Assembly: GCA_964035545.1 (NCBI GenBank)
Contig: OZ037768.1
Span: 16,089,375 to 16,153,374, forward strand
Length of the DNA: 64,000 nt
Direction: 5' to 3'
Source: Bugula neritina
Lineage: Eukaryota > Bryozoa > Gymnolaemata > Cheilostomatida > Bugulidae
Made by a program: the position numbers and the translations under genes. The notes beneath the pieces were generated by a model. That model saw nothing but the letters and a program-made list of their open reading frames with translations, ran no database searches and was not told where the DNA came from. Each line of letters starts with the position of its first letter. The first letter of the stretch is position 1. Shown here piece by piece: positions 20,338 through 31,909 of this stretch.

Positions 20338-23300
20338 TTATGCTTTCTTTGTTTTACTCATGATCTTGCTGGCCAGGGAGGGATAAGCCTATAAAATAAA
20401 TTTCAAGTTTTTGCAAAGCTGTAAAACAACTTTCAAAAGCTATGATAGAAAAAGTTAGCAATGAAAATATTTTCTCCTGAACAAAAATCAACTACAGCTT
20501 TAAAAACAAGCTTTGATATTTTATGAAATGTTAATTGATCAACAGTGAATAAAATCGAATGCGTAGTAACATAACTATGGACCATTGTAGGGTACAGTGG
20601 TACTGACAGAATACATCTTCCTCTATGAAAAATATCAATAATATAATTTCATTAAATTCTTTACAAATATAGCTTCACCCACAAAGTACCAGCCAACAAG
20701 AATGGAACTCACCAGAGAGAGGAGGTAGACAACTCCAAGGTATGCTCCAATAACCACAGCCAAGAACAGGTCAAACACTGCTGGTTTCACACTGCGAATA
20801 GAAAATTCGTTATCAACGTGAGATGATATAACAGATATTTTTACTAAACATGCGTGGAGATCAATCCAAAAATAAGTATCCCATTATCTAGCATAAGTTA
20901 CTAAAGAAGTCAAGGATGTTACAATGAGCCAATTTCCACCAATGACAGCAATTGCTAGCAAAAAGTTGAACAGCAAAAAATAAGACTGCTTTTCAAAAAT
21001 CTACTATGCTCAACAAATAGCAAAGTTTTTTGCAGGAACAATTTAATTGGTTGAGTATCGTTTAGTGATTTTGCTTTTATGTTGCAGATTTTTGCTCACA
21101 TGAGCATCATTGAGAATAACTGAAATTTAATCTATCTTTAACATAAAGTAATCTAAGCAATAGAGCCAAACTCAAACATAACCCAGCTTTCATTCCTGGT
21201 TGATAGTTTCTGTGTAGCAGAAAACTACCCCAACAGTTATTATTGAAGTTCCTTAATACTTGTTCAGTTAGCCAGTATTCTGCAAGTAGTTTCTGTCACA
21301 TAAGATTCAATCTTTACAAATACAGTTTAAAACTAAGAAGTTCATATATTCAAAAATAATAAACATGTTTTGGAGGGTTCGTTTACCAAGACAGTTGATG
21401 TGGAGATAATGCATTGAGCATAGACAAACCTGTACACATGCATAGTATCCAGCACTGGGTCGTAAAGCACAAACTCTGGGTCCCTGAAACAGAATCACTC
21501 AGTTAAAGTCAGTTGTTTCATATTCATATTTCATCAGGTACAAAAGACTGAGCGAAACAGACACATCCTCTAACCCTATAACTATACTGGTATGCTGTTG
21601 GAAGTATTAACTAGTAGTGAACTACTGGCGATAGGCTGGTGTAGTATTGTAAGGCAATGTATGTTAAACGTTAACTAATGTTGCCCTACTTGTAGAAAAC
21701 TACAATCAACCATTAAACATACAGATAACTAGGAATGATCAATGTACAGTTAGCATAATGAGGAGGTAAAGAAGACTTGCCTTGTATCACAAGTATAAGC
21801 AGTTCTTGACACAGACTGCAGGTATCTCTGGAACGCCTGCTCCATGCTGGTCAACACGGAACTTGTGGGCTTCAGAAGCTGAGCAGCTCTGGGTTCTGAG
21901 GTCAATAGGTCAAGCCATGCTTTCACCATAGAGTGTTGCACTGCCTAAACAGAATGTCTAGTTGTTAGTAACATGATTGAACTTAGACAAAGGGGAGCAT
22001 CATCTATTTTGCTTCACCAGTACATTTCAGGTACACATAAAGCTGCATTATCCACCAGCTGACAACAAGCAGCATGTGTGACGTATGCTTGTATAATCAT
22101 TGCAGAAGAAAGTAAGCTACTGGTGACAAGTGCGTGAGAGATGGTGACAGGTGTGTGAGAGATGGTGACAAGTGTGTGAGAGATGGTGAGAAGTGCTAGA
22201 GAGATGGTGACAGATATGTGAGAGTGATGGTGACAGGTGTGTGAGAGTGATGGTGACAGGTGTGAGAGTGATGGTGACAGGTGTGCGAGAGTGATGGTGA
22301 CAGGTGTGTGTGAGTGATAGTGACAGGTGTGTGTGAGAGTGATGGTGACAGGTGTGCGAGAGTGATGGTGACAGGTGTGTGAGAGTGATAGTGACAGGTG
22401 TGTGTGAGAGTGATGGTGACAGGTGTGCGAGCGTGATGGTGACAGGTGTGCGAGAGTGATGGTGACAGGTGTGAGAGTGATGGTGACAGGTGTGTGAGTG
22501 ATGGTGACAGGTGTGTGAGAGTGATGGTGACAGGTGTGAGAGAGATGATGTAAAGTAGACAGACTTGCATCGTTTCTACACAGTTTATGACATACAATAT
22601 ACATACCAAGTCAGCATCGAGTACAGTGACTTGCTTAGCACTATCATTAGAAGATAAACTGAAGATATATCTAGCCACAGCTTCCCCAATCACATGGACA
22701 TTCTGAGTCAAGACTTGACTGGTCACCGATGACCTACATGCATATCATAATGCAGTTACCACCAACAGTTACCAGCAAACAGCATAAGAAAACCTTCTGG
22801 CAGCTATGTTATGTAATCACAGGGTCTTTGTATGAATGCTATTCAGTTCACACACCTGGTATCCAGTGCAGAGGTTCTAATTGGTGATTTGTGACTTTCT
22901 AATGAAGAGATGGTCATACCAGCCATCTTACTCATTGCAAACTGCTCGTGTTCCCAGGCTAATTTCGAGTGTGCCAGGGCTATCTTCTTGTGTACATGTT
23001 CGGCTGATGACCCAAACTCAGTAGCAGCTTCTTTCAAATGCTGAAATCAACACTGAATATTATTTATTTGATTCAAATACCAAAACTCTGCTGCCTTTCA
23101 GCACATGTGACTAGCACACAAGTCTGAACAGTGGAGACTATCAGGTGAAAACAGTACAAGTACTAAACCTTAGTGTAGTAGGAGGAACATCAAGTGTCTC
23201 TTATTGATCGTTAAGAAACGATTGGTTAAATTATTCCGGAGTTATCCATTGATTTTCAACAAAAGTCTATAACTAGGCACCTTTTTTACTGCTTGATCTT

Positions 23301-26300
23301 CGGCTGATATGCTAATTCAGCATTTCCACTCAAAAACTCAATCAAATTTTGTGGATAAAAAACATGCTAAGTTAATAAGTTATAAAACTTTATACATAAG
23401 GAGTCATCAGATACCTGAATCAAGTGGTGGTTGGCGCTACCTTCCTTAGCAGGCTTAGAGACATGGATGTAAAGGTTAGAGCTTTGACTGGCAATGCTGT
23501 CCAGACATATGACACTCTCTATTTGATTGAGGTAAGAGAACTCTACAATGTGTACAGGTATATAGCTCTATACTGTACTAAAATAGATAGCGTAGCTCTA
23601 TTAACAGAGGGCAATTTTCATTATATATTACAGAAAAAGTTGAATTTTATAAACTAAGAACTTCTTGTAGGAAGTTATGAGGGAATAAAACAATAATTCA
23701 ATGAAATGTTTACAAATTATAGACTGCCCTAAGAGCTTGTCAAAACTTACTGCTGGACTCTCTCATGTCTTCCAGCCATTTCTTAGTACCAAAGTAGTTG
23801 AGTTTAGCTGAGCCGGATAGCAAGAAAGCTATGTTGTATTCCGGTTTATTGGAAGAACTAAACAACCTCTGAAATATTCTCATGAGCTCCAGTAATGCAA
23901 CCACACCGCTGCCATTTGAGTCAGCGCCATAAGACAGACCCTTGGGGTTTATAGAAATAAGTCGTGTTACATTTGATTATCAAAATAAGACCACCATAAT
24001 ATATCTTATTATATAATATATATAATTCGTGTTCGAGCTAACATTTTATAAAATACATACAGGAATTCCACTCATTGCGTCATAGTGAGCAACAAAGAGC
24101 ACAGTTGGCAGCCTGTCAGCATTTCCACTGCCTTCCAAAACACCCTGCAACAAAGGATATCACTACAGATTCTGACAAACCAACTATAACTAGACTGCTA
24201 CGGCGTAACATTAAATGAATTAAACTTCACCTTGTGCTAACAGTAATGATGTAGAAACTCAAGTTGACTTACATGCAGGTTAATTGTTTTATACTTGTCT
24301 TGCCTTTTCGGAGATGGGGTATGAATATTCATCTGAAAGCCATTTGCAGATATTGCTTGGAGCAGGGCCTCTGTTGCAGTTGGGGTCTTCTCAGCTAGTA
24401 TAGCAAACAAATCAGGTTAGTATTTGACTCAATAGTTAGACTACACATTGGTATACATATACGGCTGCTGAGTTGACAACTTCAAAATATAATTGCTGGG
24501 GGGGGGGGGAGAGAACTTAGTGCAAATACAAGACACAATAGCCAGGCTAACTAGTACACATAATATACACTGCGTAGTGACTGTTAACTGTTATAAACGA
24601 GCTGCCAGAAAATATTGACAAAAGTTATTGCTTTAAAAAAATCTCATGGATTTTCTGTGAAGGTAAAATGTAGTGAAATCGTGGAATGGCAACCTTACTG
24701 AATTATTTTACTAGTAATAATTAGTAGAATCTGACTTGACAGCTTTGGCTTCATTCTAAAGACTGAATCTAACTTCAGCTAGATCTCTGATTTTTGGCAC
24801 TTTTTCTGGGGAAAAAATATCATACACTAGCTCTTTTATGAATAAAACTGCCAGTATTATATATTTCATAACTGTTATAGTCCACATCATACCTTTCCGG
24901 TTGTATAGACCTAAGACTACATATCTGCTAGCACTAGCTTGCATAATTCACTAGGTAAAACAGATGAACTTGGTAAAGTGGGAATTTTTACATTTCAAAT
25001 ACAGGAATTAACATGAATTGAATCAATTATGAATTATTGTACAATGTGTTGCTATTTGACATTGCAAAACATGTAAAGCCATAACATGATGGTATGCCTG
25101 CAGAAAAAAAAGAAAGAAAGTTGGACATATAATATTTAACATATATTAGTAATGATACTACAAAAGGATTCGTGTGCTGATGAAACCTGTTTAAAACAAA
25201 ACATCAGTTCAATCATGTATTCTCTTGTGCTGCTTTAGCAGAAAAAGCAGTCAATACAGTATACAAGTTTTATTTAAAAAGTACCAGTTGAGTTGTCATT
25301 TCTGTGTATAATTCAGAACTCAACTCACTGTACATATTGGTTATTAGTCTCAATTTTATCTAGTCACAATTAAAGTTTTTATGGCATTTCAAAACATTGA
25401 GTTAACAGTAAAGAATAAATTGTGGAGTAATTATTTTTTTCCTTAATTTCAACACTTAACAAGGCAAGACGCGACAAAATGACTGTACTGGCAAACAAAT
25501 TGCTGTTGCTAGCCATTACCAGGTCTGCAAGAATTATATATAATGGTAAAATACTTTTCAGTGTTACTAAACCACTATTTCACAACATCTGAATTTACGT
25601 GGCAACAAATACAGAGTCAACTTACAGGCAGTAGAAGATTTTACACGATTGTAAATTTCTAAAATCTCATCATCTTCGATTACAAAATAAACGGGAATCA
25701 GAGTTTCTTCTAACAGCACGAGCTTTTCAATCCCCATAAATTGCTACAACACAACAGCATCGACTAGATTTATCTATACACAATATAATACTACTAGATC
25801 ACACAACTACTAGGAATTCTACAACCTAAATCATCAAACTGACTAATAATGCTTTTTTGCGATATTAGAAAAAAAACTTCACAACTAATAGCTTTGCTCA
25901 TAAAATACCCAGGGGCCAGCATGGATAACTACGCTAACATGGATACCCAGGGAGAGCCTGTATATGATACACTATAGTTTATACATACCTCACGCTCATC
26001 AACCGTAAGGTTATCCAAATGTCCAGGTAACAGAATGACCAAAGCTCCAATATTCTGGTCCACCAAATGTCTATACAGAGATAGTGTAACCTCATTCAGC
26101 TTGGCAACAACACATTTCCTAGCGAGTCCAGTAGAACTAATCGATCTAGCCTCCATGTTGACTAATGTACTTCTGCTGCCTGCAAACACCAAACCAGACA
26201 GTTTACTTCATCATTTTCCAAAACTAAATACATCATTGAATAATGTTTCAATTGAAGTCAACACAGTATATTTGCCCCACCCATACTACAGCTAAAAGTG

Positions 26301-27684
26301 AGCTATTGGACATCGATGATGCTAACTGAGGCACCATGGCCATAGTGAAATAAATTACAGCTACAAAACTATTAACATGAAAATGAACAATGGGCAGACA
26401 ACTCTCTACCAGTCAATTGATAAACTTCTATAATACTAGTTAAGGCAGCCAGTTGGCAATAAATACATTCTTGAAAAGCAACAAAGTGTATTAGCTGATA
26501 GAAGTCAACAGTCCGTATTTTGTTGAGTAATTAAAAACATGCTATTAATCCTGGTAGTGTGAGTGTCTCCATCATTTAATTTGTTTATATCTACTTCTAG
26601 CATACTGATATAGAAACTGTTTTTACTCTTTTAAGAATTAGAACTAATAACAAAATAATACCAGGCTAATAGTAATAGCGGAAACAAATGAAAGATAATT
26701 CCGAGGGTGCCACTACTTATGTATGTTTCAGGTGCAAAAAGTTTTAAGATAGTAATAACACTAATAGTAATACCCTAATAGTAGCAATACTAGTAATAAT
26801 AGCATAATTATACTATTACTACTAGTATTACTACTATTAGAGTACTACTATTAGTGTTACTACTATCTTAAAATTAACGTTTGCCTATTAAATACAAGGT
26901 CATGGGTTCGAGCCCAGACAAAGGCCATTGGTGATGTTAGGAAGAGCATCCAGTCATAATTTCTCCTGTGCCTCATCCTAATAAGTTCTTAGCCCGCTTT
27001 AACAAAAACTCTTTCCACCAGGGGTTTCTCACAGGGATAGCGACTGTAAACTTCTGCGAGTTTAAATATATATATATATATATAAAATAGTATATTATAT
27101 ATAATTATATATTATATATAATATTATATTCATATTGATATTATAAATATAATTATATACAGTATTAATATATACAGTTATATTTATAATATCCATAATA
27201 CTATTATTAATAATAATAGGCTTAAATATTAATGGTACTAACATTGAGTATTAGTAACAGTAAATGTAACATTTATATTATTAACAATGTAAAATTGAAT
27301 AAATTATTAAATATTATTCATATTCAGAAATATTCATATTGTTATACTTATTATAATTTTAATAATAATTCTAATTCGTAATTGTCATTGATAATTCAAC
27401 TTCATATTTCATTCAATTTAATTGTAATTCAAATTGTCCGTCACTAGATTTACTTTTAGACTTTAGGGTTTAGTGGATACTGCAATTATTCATCGCTAAG
27501 CACATAACTTTTACTTACCATAAGTGTTTCCAGCAAAATCAAATTGATTCATTCGATAAACAGGAAAATTCTGCGCCCCATTTACAGGAGAAATAATCAT
27601 GAGAAAAGGAAGAATAAATACAACAGAAAACGGTACGCTGCTCTTGAGGCAATCAAATGCATCGAAAGCACTGTCAAACCACAT
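20338..27684 (-). CDS. NCLN: Nicalin (BOS/ER translocon complex subunit)
   Basis: Thirteen exons (27519-27684, 25989-26179, 25626-25743, 24273-24394, 24061-24144, 23751-23940, 23415-23518, 22856-23040, 22607-22733, 21781-21944, 21430-21483, 20713-20791, 20338-20388) join in phase into 544 aa, close to human nicalin. Diagnostic stretches: N-terminal hydrophobic signal (about 17-38) followed by FPVYRMNQFDFAGNTYG; VAHYDA (about 217-222); GADSNGSG (about 232-239); LYIHVSKPAKEG; LAWEHEQFA; SLESHKSP; DPEFVLYD. A single C-terminal membrane span (about 505-528, FDLFLAVVIGAYLGVVYLL) is followed by a short basic tail ending KTKKA. Nicalin has an M28-aminopeptidase-like lumenal fold without protease activity. 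It partners with TMEM147 and NOMO in the ER, where the complex helps multipass membrane protein insertion. Intron 10 uses a GC donor. The identification is firm. Confidence 0.97.
22121..22552. repeat. Minisatellite, about 20-24 bp units, in nicalin intron 9
   Basis: About 20 imperfect units of the form GTGATGGTGACAGGTGTGYG followed by AGA. Length varies through the number of TG steps and through AGAG versus GTGA joints. The array takes up most of the 662-base intron between nicalin exons 9 and 10. ORFs of His/Thr/Pro/Ser repeats on the minus strand are shadows of this array. Confidence 0.95.
24497..24508 (+). repeat. Poly-G run
   Basis: A run of about 12 G in nicalin intron 3, followed by GAGAGA. 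Confidence 0.9.
26749..26873. repeat. Long imperfect palindrome of TAGTAA/TTACTA triplets
   Basis: The left arm (AAGATAGTAATAACACTAAT, continuing TAGTAAT) and the right arm (ATTAGTGTTACTACTATCTT) are reverse complements with few mismatches. The centre is near 26811. Arms are about 60 bases, enough for a strong foldback. It lies in nicalin intron 1, directly before a 5'-truncated SINE. Confidence 0.85.
26874..27062 (+). mobile_element. tRNA-derived SINE, copy 3 (5'-truncated)
   Basis: It begins within the tRNA-like head, keeps the B box GGTTCGAGCCC, then GGTGATGTTAGGAAGAGCAT, CTCCTGTGCCTCATC, AGGGGTTTCTCACAGGGATA and GCGACTGTAAACTTC. A (TA)n-rich stretch follows at its 3' end. The 5' part of the head is missing where the palindrome begins. 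It lies in nicalin intron 1, antisense to that gene. Confidence 0.88.
27063..27440. repeat. Degenerate AT-only low-complexity tract
   Basis: TATATA followed by mixed ATTATA/AATATT sequence almost without G or C, at the 3' end of the SINE. It probably grew from the SINE's AT-rich tail. Confidence 0.75.
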
Positions 27685-30126
27685 AGCTGCAATTTTAAAA
27701 GATGGAAATTACAATACAAGAACAATGTTAATGTAGAAGTTGTAATGGTTTATATCACAAAAATGACAGTCTTAAAGAAGGTAGCTTAGGTTTGTAGGCA
27801 ACAGGTAATTGCGGGATTCGTAAAAAATACGTGCCTGTATCATTTACTGCGCTGGCTAGTTTATAGCATCATTTGACCTTGATATCCAACATGATAGCAT
27901 TGCGAAGATAACTCTCTACACATTTGATTAGTACTGCATCTTTATGAAATATGTAGTTGTTTTTCACAATTCACAAAATTTGTTATAAGTTATAACAGTT
28001 GCGAGAGAATTTGAAGTTGCAATAAGATTACAAAAGATAGACTATATTTATATGATTCAATGGTTTAACACCATTTGTAAATTGTAAGCTCAGTATACTC
28101 TATTCAATAATTGATAATATTTGAAGTACATGTCAAGCAAGCCATGAAGATCTGGTAACAGTCGGACAACAAGCAGTTACTGAACAATGGCAAAAAAGAA
28201 TTGGGCTATGAATTGAGAAAATAGAAAATCTTCGAACACAAAAATGGGCCAGCGTATTTTGAGACAACCTATTACTTTTAAATGAACAATCGTTCCCGTA
28301 TGCTTGCAACCAGATCGTTTATGACATTCTTTTAACCCAATATACTAGAAAAAATTAATCAACTTCCTTACCGTTTTGCTAGACAACCCAGCTCAGGATT
28401 GCCACGATTAACTTTTTTTGAGCATTCCTTCAAGGTGATGTATATTGGAACTTCATTATATGGCGATTATGACAGGATTATAAAAGCTTTAATGTTTCTA
28501 TGCAACCGCTATCTAAGTGTATTAAATTACATTGTATAAAAACATAGTGGCCTTTGACTTAATTATCACAGATTAGTATTATAATCTTTTGAGTTACAAT
28601 TTTGTATTTATACCTAAAACTTACATGTATAGGATTGTTTATAGCAAATAATATATTTTTATTATTTCTTACATTTTGAAATTATATTAAATAATCATAA
28701 TGTGCTTACTTATTGGTCTGAAGCGATGATTTCGAAAATTATATACATATATATATATACATGATGTATATATATATATGTGTGTGTATATACATGTGTA
28801 TACATGTGTATATATGTGTATATATATGTGTGTACATGTGTGTGCTCGTGTGTTACTTAACTGCATCTTTTGATTTTGCTTTTGTAAAAGTATTAAATGT
28901 AGGCTATATATTATTATAAAACAAATAAACTTTACTGTAATTGAAATTGAGTCTATTCTTGATATTATAAAAAGTTCTTTCTGCTACAGCTTAGTATTGG
29001 TGATATGCTTCCTGTATCTTTTCTCTCAATCACTGAAAAAAATAATGTTTTAGCTAAATAACTTTGTTGCAGCTCAATAGCATCGATATTGGAAAATGGC
29101 TTTCTAGAACTCAAAAATATCTTAAAAGTTCCCTCTTTTGAATATACATCAATGCTTGTTATGCTACTAATAACCCCAAACTCAATAACAGAAACTTGCC
29201 CTTTTAGTGTATTAGTCAGCACGTGGCGACACATATTGATAAAGTATTTACACTATAGCCTGATGATATTTGATACTCCTGTATATAATACACCGTACAG
29301 TAATGTTATGTTTTTTACTCCCTGCACTACAGCTGATACTATTGTTTCATCTGCAAAATTGAAGAACCACTGATGATTGAAGCTGTTGTTGATTGCCCTG
29401 CAATGATGTTACTTCTTGTCTTTGATAGCCTTTGCTAACTTAATCCATGGTAATTATGTTTTGGTTGGTATTAGGAGTTAGAAATTTTAAACAAATCATA
29501 TCTTTTTTAACTGGATAGCTATTATAAAGCTATTCACTTTGCTTCACTATCTTACTTCGCAAAAGAGAAAAATGCCAAAATATTGTTAGAATTATAACTA
29601 TTGATACGCGGCCACCTGAAGAACCGAATTGATTTTATTAGTTTCAGCTAAAGCTCTGTAAAAAAACTTACATGAAACTAAGATAATGTTATAAAATATA
29701 AAAATATTGATGTTGGGTTCTAAGAATACCAAAAGAAACTAGCATCTTTGTCTAAATTATTTCATGTAAAACATAACATCTTTGATGGTAAAAATAGTTA
29801 TAAAAACATTCATGCAACCTTTTCGGTTGATCTGAATTTTTAATTGAGTTCAGCAAAACCTTATAACTTCCCCAGAAAAAAGAAACTTCACAGTAAAATG
29901 CTTTTTCTAAAATGTAAGTAATTAATACAAATGTATATTAACTTTTGATGTACACGTGCATGTTCACACAATGTTTTACATTTAAAAAAATCGTACAGCA
30001 TTAAAATAAACTACCAATCAAATAGAATAAAAGCCAATAGGCCAATATAAATAGCTTTATACTTTAATGCTATACACCATCAAATTATTTTAAATATGAT
30101 TTTCATTCCCAGACCAGTTGAAAATA
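27685..30126. other. No supported gene; nicalin upstream region
   Basis: It contains the nicalin 5' flank and the 3' flank of the CENPV-like gene. Overlapping 89- and 94-codon ORFs on opposite strands at 28965-29373 have no recognisable protein features. A minus-strand ATTAAA at 30063-30068 lies about 60 bases after the CENPV-like stop and may be its polyadenylation signal. Confidence 0.5.
28737..28850 (+). repeat. Compound TA/TG microsatellite
   Basis: Mixed ATATAT, GTGTGT and TATACATGTG units. Confidence 0.9.
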
Positions 30127-31335
30127 TTATTCAGCAGGCTTAGAGCGTGACTTGAGTCTATCACCTGACTCAGACATGCTCTTTTCCCATTCAGAGCCTT
30201 TGAAAACTTCAAATATGACCTTTTTAACTGTTCCTGGATCTAAGCAGTGGGGCATAACTCCTAAAACAAAATCACCAATGCTTGCTTAAAAATATTGCAT
30301 TTAGCACTAAACTTGACCATGTTCTTACATAACGGTAGGGTAAAATAATCTAATAAACTCACTCATGCAAGTTTATAATTGCTATCCCTGTGAGAAACCC
30401 CTGATAGAAAAGGATTTTGTTAGAACAGGCTAAGGACTTGTTTAGATGATGCACAGGAGCAACTATAAATGAATGCTCTTCCTAACATCATCAATGGCCT
30501 TTGTCGGGTTTGAACCCATGACTTCGTGTCCACAAAGCAAACGCTTTAACCCCTAGACCACGGCTGCTCCCTTAAAATAATCTAATGCAAATAATACATT
30601 TGTGTAACAGAAAGTTGATTCCAATACAGTAAGTAATATTTGTTACGGAATGAAATTATTATATAACTCACCATAGCCATCTGGATTAGACCTGGGTATA
30701 TAGAAGCTCTGTACACCACACACCTTGCAGAAAAGATGCTTAGCTTTATGGGTTTTGAATGTGTATTCAGTTAAACTCTCTTTACCCTATAAACAAAATT
30801 GAATAATTAAAAACTACACACAAATGCAACAAAAATAGTACACAGAATATTAATTATTTAGCGGCAAAAAAAATCCATGTGGAACATATTTGTTGAATAG
30901 CTACCAACTGTTAAAATCAAGTTGCTAAGTATTATGCTGTGAAGCTTTATTAATAAAACTATAAATCATACTATTACCTGTAACAGAGTAAAACTTTTAG
31001 CAGGAACTATAAAGTGATTGTTTTGTTTTTTAGTGCAGATGGAACAACTAAAATATAAATAAAAAAAAAGTTTGAGCCAATATATTAATATTTTAGTGCT
31101 TGAATAGGAGTTTGTGAATGAAGTTTTATACATCTTTTTCATACGATTACTCCAATAGTAATATTAGATTGAGAACATCAATTATTTGTATTTCTAGAGT
31201 TATTGATAATAGCAAGACTGTTAGCAAAAGTCATGATACTTACTCACACTGAACAACCTCAATCACTTCGGGTGCAAGCACTTGAAAACGAACTGCACCA
31301 CAGTGGCATCCACCGAAGTGTACTACTGACTCCAT
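30127..31335 (-). CDS. CENPV: CENPV-like GFA-fold zinc-binding protein
   Basis: Four exons (31244-31335, 30978-31047, 30672-30786, 30127-30260) join in phase into 136 aa. The order of motifs is that of the GFA (glutathione-dependent formaldehyde-activating enzyme-like) family and of centromere protein V: GGCHCGAVRF (8-17, Cys10 and Cys12), CDCSIC (30-35), NHFIVPAKSF, YTFKTHKAKHLFCKVCG (Cys74 and Cys77), SFYIPRSNP, MPHCLDPGTV and GSEWEK. The zinc-site cysteines are all present. The split codon across exons 1 and 2 creates Asp31 of CDCSIC, which supports the junction. Vertebrate CENPV carries a long basic N-terminal extension that is absent here, so this short form resembles the CENPV-like invertebrate proteins. 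Vertebrate CENPV acts at centromeres and on microtubules; whether the short form does so is unknown. Intron 3 contains a SINE. Confidence 0.93.
30355..30572 (-). mobile_element. tRNA-derived SINE, copy 4, with target-site duplication
   Basis: On the minus strand it starts GGGAGCAGCCGTGGTCTAGG and has B box GGGTTCAAACCC, then GATGATGTTAGGAAGAGCAT, CTCCTGTGCATCATC, AGGGGTTTCTCACAGGGATA and tail GCAATTATAAACTTGCATGA. A perfect 14-base direct repeat, TAAAATAATCTAAT, flanks it at 30341-30354 and 30573-30586. That shows target-primed retrotransposition into intron 3 of the CENPV-like gene, in the same orientation as that gene. Confidence 0.93.
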
Positions 31336-31900
31336 AATGCCTGCCTCAAACTAAAGTTAAAACACACAGGTACAATACTTAAGTACCTCAATTATTTCTA
31401 TTTCAATTTCAATTTAAAGCTAGACAAAATAAAATGATCAGCAAGATTGTGAATGGCACTAAACTTTGCTTAGAAGATTATCTGACGACAGATTTGGTTA
31501 CTAAATTGTATGTAATGTGCATGTAGCGAGGTGGGTACTATTATGAAACTACTCACTGATGCTCCTTTTGGTAATACAATGTGCTAGCAATAAAACAGCA
31601 AGAAAGGTTGGTAGTTTATGTGCATAGTATCAAAACAACCAACATACTGACAAAAACTAGAGAAAATTACTATAATTGAAATCATATCAAAACTCCAGTA
31701 AAATACATAGGTCATTATACTTGATTTAGTACACACTATATCTCTAGTTTTTAGCCATTTTTCACAGTTTAGCTGCTAATGTATACAGTTTTTTGCAGTA
31801 AACTGATGAGCTATTAACAAATACAACTGAATAAGCAAGGTTGTTTTAGAATTTTGCTTGATTCTCTATATTTTATCCTAACTTTTTAGTAATTTGGGTG
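31336..31900. other. Upstream region of the CENPV-like gene; no gene seen
   Basis: AT-rich sequence without supported coding potential. Confidence 0.5.
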
Positions 31901-31909
31901 TGCAGGCGT

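Noticed and set aside
22014-22726. His/Thr/Pro/Ser-rich repeat ORFs on the minus strand
   Set aside because: Read-through of the intronic minisatellite and of nicalin exon 9, not a protein.
28965-29373. Overlapping ORFs on opposite strands
   Set aside because: Neither has protein features or consistent splice signals.
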